Of a stretch of DNA of 60,639 bases, positions 59,511-60,639 are shown in pieces (position 1 is the first letter of the stretch; every line of letters begins with the position of its first letter). The notes beneath the pieces are model-generated. The model saw only the letters and a list, made by a program, of their open reading frames with translations, was not told where the DNA came from and ran no database searches. This stretch comes from CAZABP01 sp964483245. Its GTDB lineage: Bacteria > Planctomycetota > UBA1135 > UBA2386. The position numbers and the translations under genes are program-made. The stretch is from contig CAZABP010000027.1 of the NCBI GenBank assembly GCA_964483245.1, positions 1 to 60,639 of the forward strand, written 5' to 3'.

Positions 59511-59708
59511 ATGACGAAGCAGAAGACCAAGAAGGCCGTGGTCAAGCGGATGAAGCTGACCAAGACCGGCAAGGTCAAGCGCCACCAGGCCTACACGTCG
59601 CACCTGCTGGTGCGCCGCACGCGCAAGCGCAAGCGCCATCTGCGCGCGGCGATCGTCGCCCGCGGCACGATCGGCAAGATCATGGCCAAGCTGCTCGGGG
59701 AGGGCTGA
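59511..59708 (+). CDS. rpmI: 50S ribosomal protein L35
   Basis: A 65-residue, strongly basic ribosomal protein of the large subunit, of normal length. It starts MTKQKTKKAVVKRMKLTKTGKVKR and has the family blocks SHLLVRRTRKRKRHLR and GTIGKIMAKLLGEG. The ATG at 59511 was chosen as the only start giving this N-terminus. rplT follows after 6 nt, and the two are cotranscribed in nearly all bacteria. In many bacteria the operon is regulated by L20 binding to its leader; I did not identify the corresponding RNA structure. Confidence 0.95.
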   Translation: MTKQKTKKAVVKRMKLTKTGKVKRHQAYTSHLLVRRTRKRKRHLRAAIVARGTIGKIMAKLLGEG

Positions 59709-59714
59709 TCCGCC

Positions 59715-60068
59715 ATGCGCGCCACGAACGGTCCCGCCACCCGCCGCCGCCGCAACCGCGTCCTGGACCGCGCCAAGGGGTTCTGGGGCGCCCGGCACCG
59801 GCTGTTCCGCAACGCCCGCGAGGCGATCCTCAAGGCCGATGCCTACGCATTCTCCGGCCGCCGGCAGAAGAAGCGCGAGTTCCGCAAGCTGTGGATCACG
59901 CGCCTCAGCGGCGCGCTGATGCCGCACGACATGCTGTACAGCCGGTTCGTCGCCGGCACGCGCAAGGCCGGCATCCAGCTCAACCGCAAGGAGCTGTCGG
60001 AGCTGGCGATCCACGATCCGGCCGCGTTCCGCGCGATCGTCGAGCAGGCGCGCGCGGCGCTCGGCTGA
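59715..60068 (+). CDS. rplT: 50S ribosomal protein L20
   Basis: A 117-residue large-subunit protein needed early in 50S assembly. It has the extended basic N-terminal arm (TRRRRNRVLDRAKGFWGARHRLFRNAREAILKADAYAFSGRRQKKREFRKLWITRL) and the globular end (YSRFVAGTRKAGIQLNRKELSELAIHDPAAFRAIVEQAR), both conserved. It lies 6 nt after rpmI and 49 nt before pheS, the standard order. Length and residues are normal. Confidence 0.97.
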   Translation: MRATNGPATRRRRNRVLDRAKGFWGARHRLFRNAREAILKADAYAFSGRRQKKREFRKLWITRLSGALMPHDMLYSRFVAGTRKAGIQLNRKELSELAIHDPAAFRAIVEQARAALG

Positions 60069-60117
60069 GCCGGGCGACGGAGGAGTGAGCGGGCAGCCGC
60101 CCGCGACGTAACCGCCG

Positions 60118-60639
60118 ATGGATCCGCGCCGCGCAAGCTGGCTCGAGGCGATCGCGCAGGCCGCATCGCGCCCGGAGCTCGATGTGCTCGAGCAGTCGCT
60201 GCTCGGCAAGAAGGGGACCGTCACCGAGCTGGTCCGCTCGGTCACGTCGATGCCCAAGGAGCAACGCCCGGCTGCCGGCCGCGCCGCGAACGAGCTGCGC
60301 CAGGAGCTCGAGCAGCGGATCACCGAGCGCCGAGCGGCGCTCGCCGAGCAGTCGCTCGCGCGCGAGCTGACTGCGCCCGGTTTCGATCCGAGTGAGCCGG
60401 GGCCGGTGGTGCCGCGNNNNNNNNNNGGCACGCTGCACCCGAGCACGATCGTGCAGAACGAGCTCGTGGATCTGTTCACGTCGCTCGGGTTCACGTGGCA
60501 GGACGGCCCCGAGATCGAGAGCGACTGGTTCAACTTCGGCGCGTTGAACATCCCGGCCGATCATCCGGCACGCGACGCGCAGGACACGTTCCATCTCGAC
60601 GACGGCAACGTGCTGCGCACGCACACGAGCCCGGTGCAG
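60118..60639 (+). CDS. pheS: Phenylalanyl-tRNA synthetase alpha subunit, 5' part
   Basis: The first ~174 residues of PheS; the gene runs off the window. The N-terminal coiled coil (LLGKKGTVTELVRSVTSMPKEQRPAAGRAANELRQ) and the start of the catalytic core (GTLHPSTIVQNELVDLFTSLGFTW, DGPEIESDWFNFGALNIPADHPARD, DTFHLDDGNVLRTHTSPVQ) are clear. A 10-N gap at 60417-60426 falls just before the GxLHP motif, with the frame kept. The start is ATG 60118; GGAGGAG at about 60079 is too far away to be its ribosome site, so a downstream start is not excluded, although the N-terminus fits the family. Confidence 0.93.
   Translation, partial: MDPRRASWLEAIAQAASRPELDVLEQSLLGKKGTVTELVRSVTSMPKEQRPAAGRAANELRQELEQRITERRAALAEQSLARELTAPGFDPSEPGPVVPXXXXGTLHPSTIVQNELVDLFTSLGFTWQDGPEIESDWFNFGALNIPADHPARDAQDTFHLDDGNVLRTHTSPVQ
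60417..60426. other. Assembly gap (10 N)
   Basis: Ten N within pheS, at the junction between the N-terminal coiled coil and the catalytic domain. The frame is the same on both sides, so the real gap is small or a multiple of three. Confidence 0.95.

Overview
The window is about 60 kb of very GC-rich bacterial chromosome with three 10-N scaffold gaps (5803-5812, 24072-24081, 60417-60426). A lineage in or near Planctomycetota is the best fit. The reasons are a Ser/Thr kinase gene coupled to an ECF-type sigma factor, many secreted FG-GAP, HAF and BNR repeat proteins, and a shared Cys-containing C-terminal module on secreted proteins. This placement is inference from gene style; no rRNA or other decisive phylogenetic marker was examined. 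No tRNA, rRNA, CRISPR array, insertion sequence or prophage was recognised.

Layout. 1-1348: end of the ATP synthase operon (atpD, atpC). 1453-3356: a small accessory patch with a DUF4160/DUF2442 pair, a perfect 15-bp inverted repeat and two unknown proteins. 3615-10631: envelope functions, namely a secreted protein, a methyltransferase, an FG-GAP protein with an in-frame TGA, and a tightly coupled porin / heme-cupredoxin / histidine kinase trio. 10686-14404: kinase-sigma regulatory pair and a diiron protein. 14514-18542: a BNR-repeat lipoprotein, a HAF-repeat secreted protein and a thioesterase. 18700-32695: a surface-polysaccharide locus with GT4 and GT2 glycosyltransferases, a double methyltransferase with coiled coil, a Wzm/Wzt ABC exporter and UDP-GlcNAc 2-epimerase. 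32643-35922: small heat-shock protein, Tat-exported class V aminotransferase-like protein and a triple-FKBP protein. 35942-41971: housekeeping mnmE, nrdR, an ATP-cone-like gene and smc. 42016-47364: a serine hydrolase/VanX fusion and a subtilase-Kelch protein. 47499-60639: thrS-infC and rpmI-rplT-pheS, the usual translation cluster, here split by about 9.4 kb holding a fused 2-oxoglutarate decarboxylase (Kgd type), an HNH protein, an ABC-2 exporter, a HEAT-like secreted protein and a membrane protein.

The most interesting signal is at 6141-6178 (minus strand). An FG-GAP repeat gene is interrupted by one in-frame TGA, followed directly by a Cys codon, and the family pattern continues in the same frame. 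Starting 9 nt after the TGA is a 10-bp hairpin with one bulged U and an AGUUC loop, at the spacing expected for a bacterial SECIS element. This predicts a selenocysteine-containing secreted repeat protein. Other points worth checking are the redox envelope trio, the VanX fusion, the stand-alone ATP-cone-like protein beside NrdR, an MnmE with altered GTPase motifs, and a recurrent extended -10-like promoter motif.
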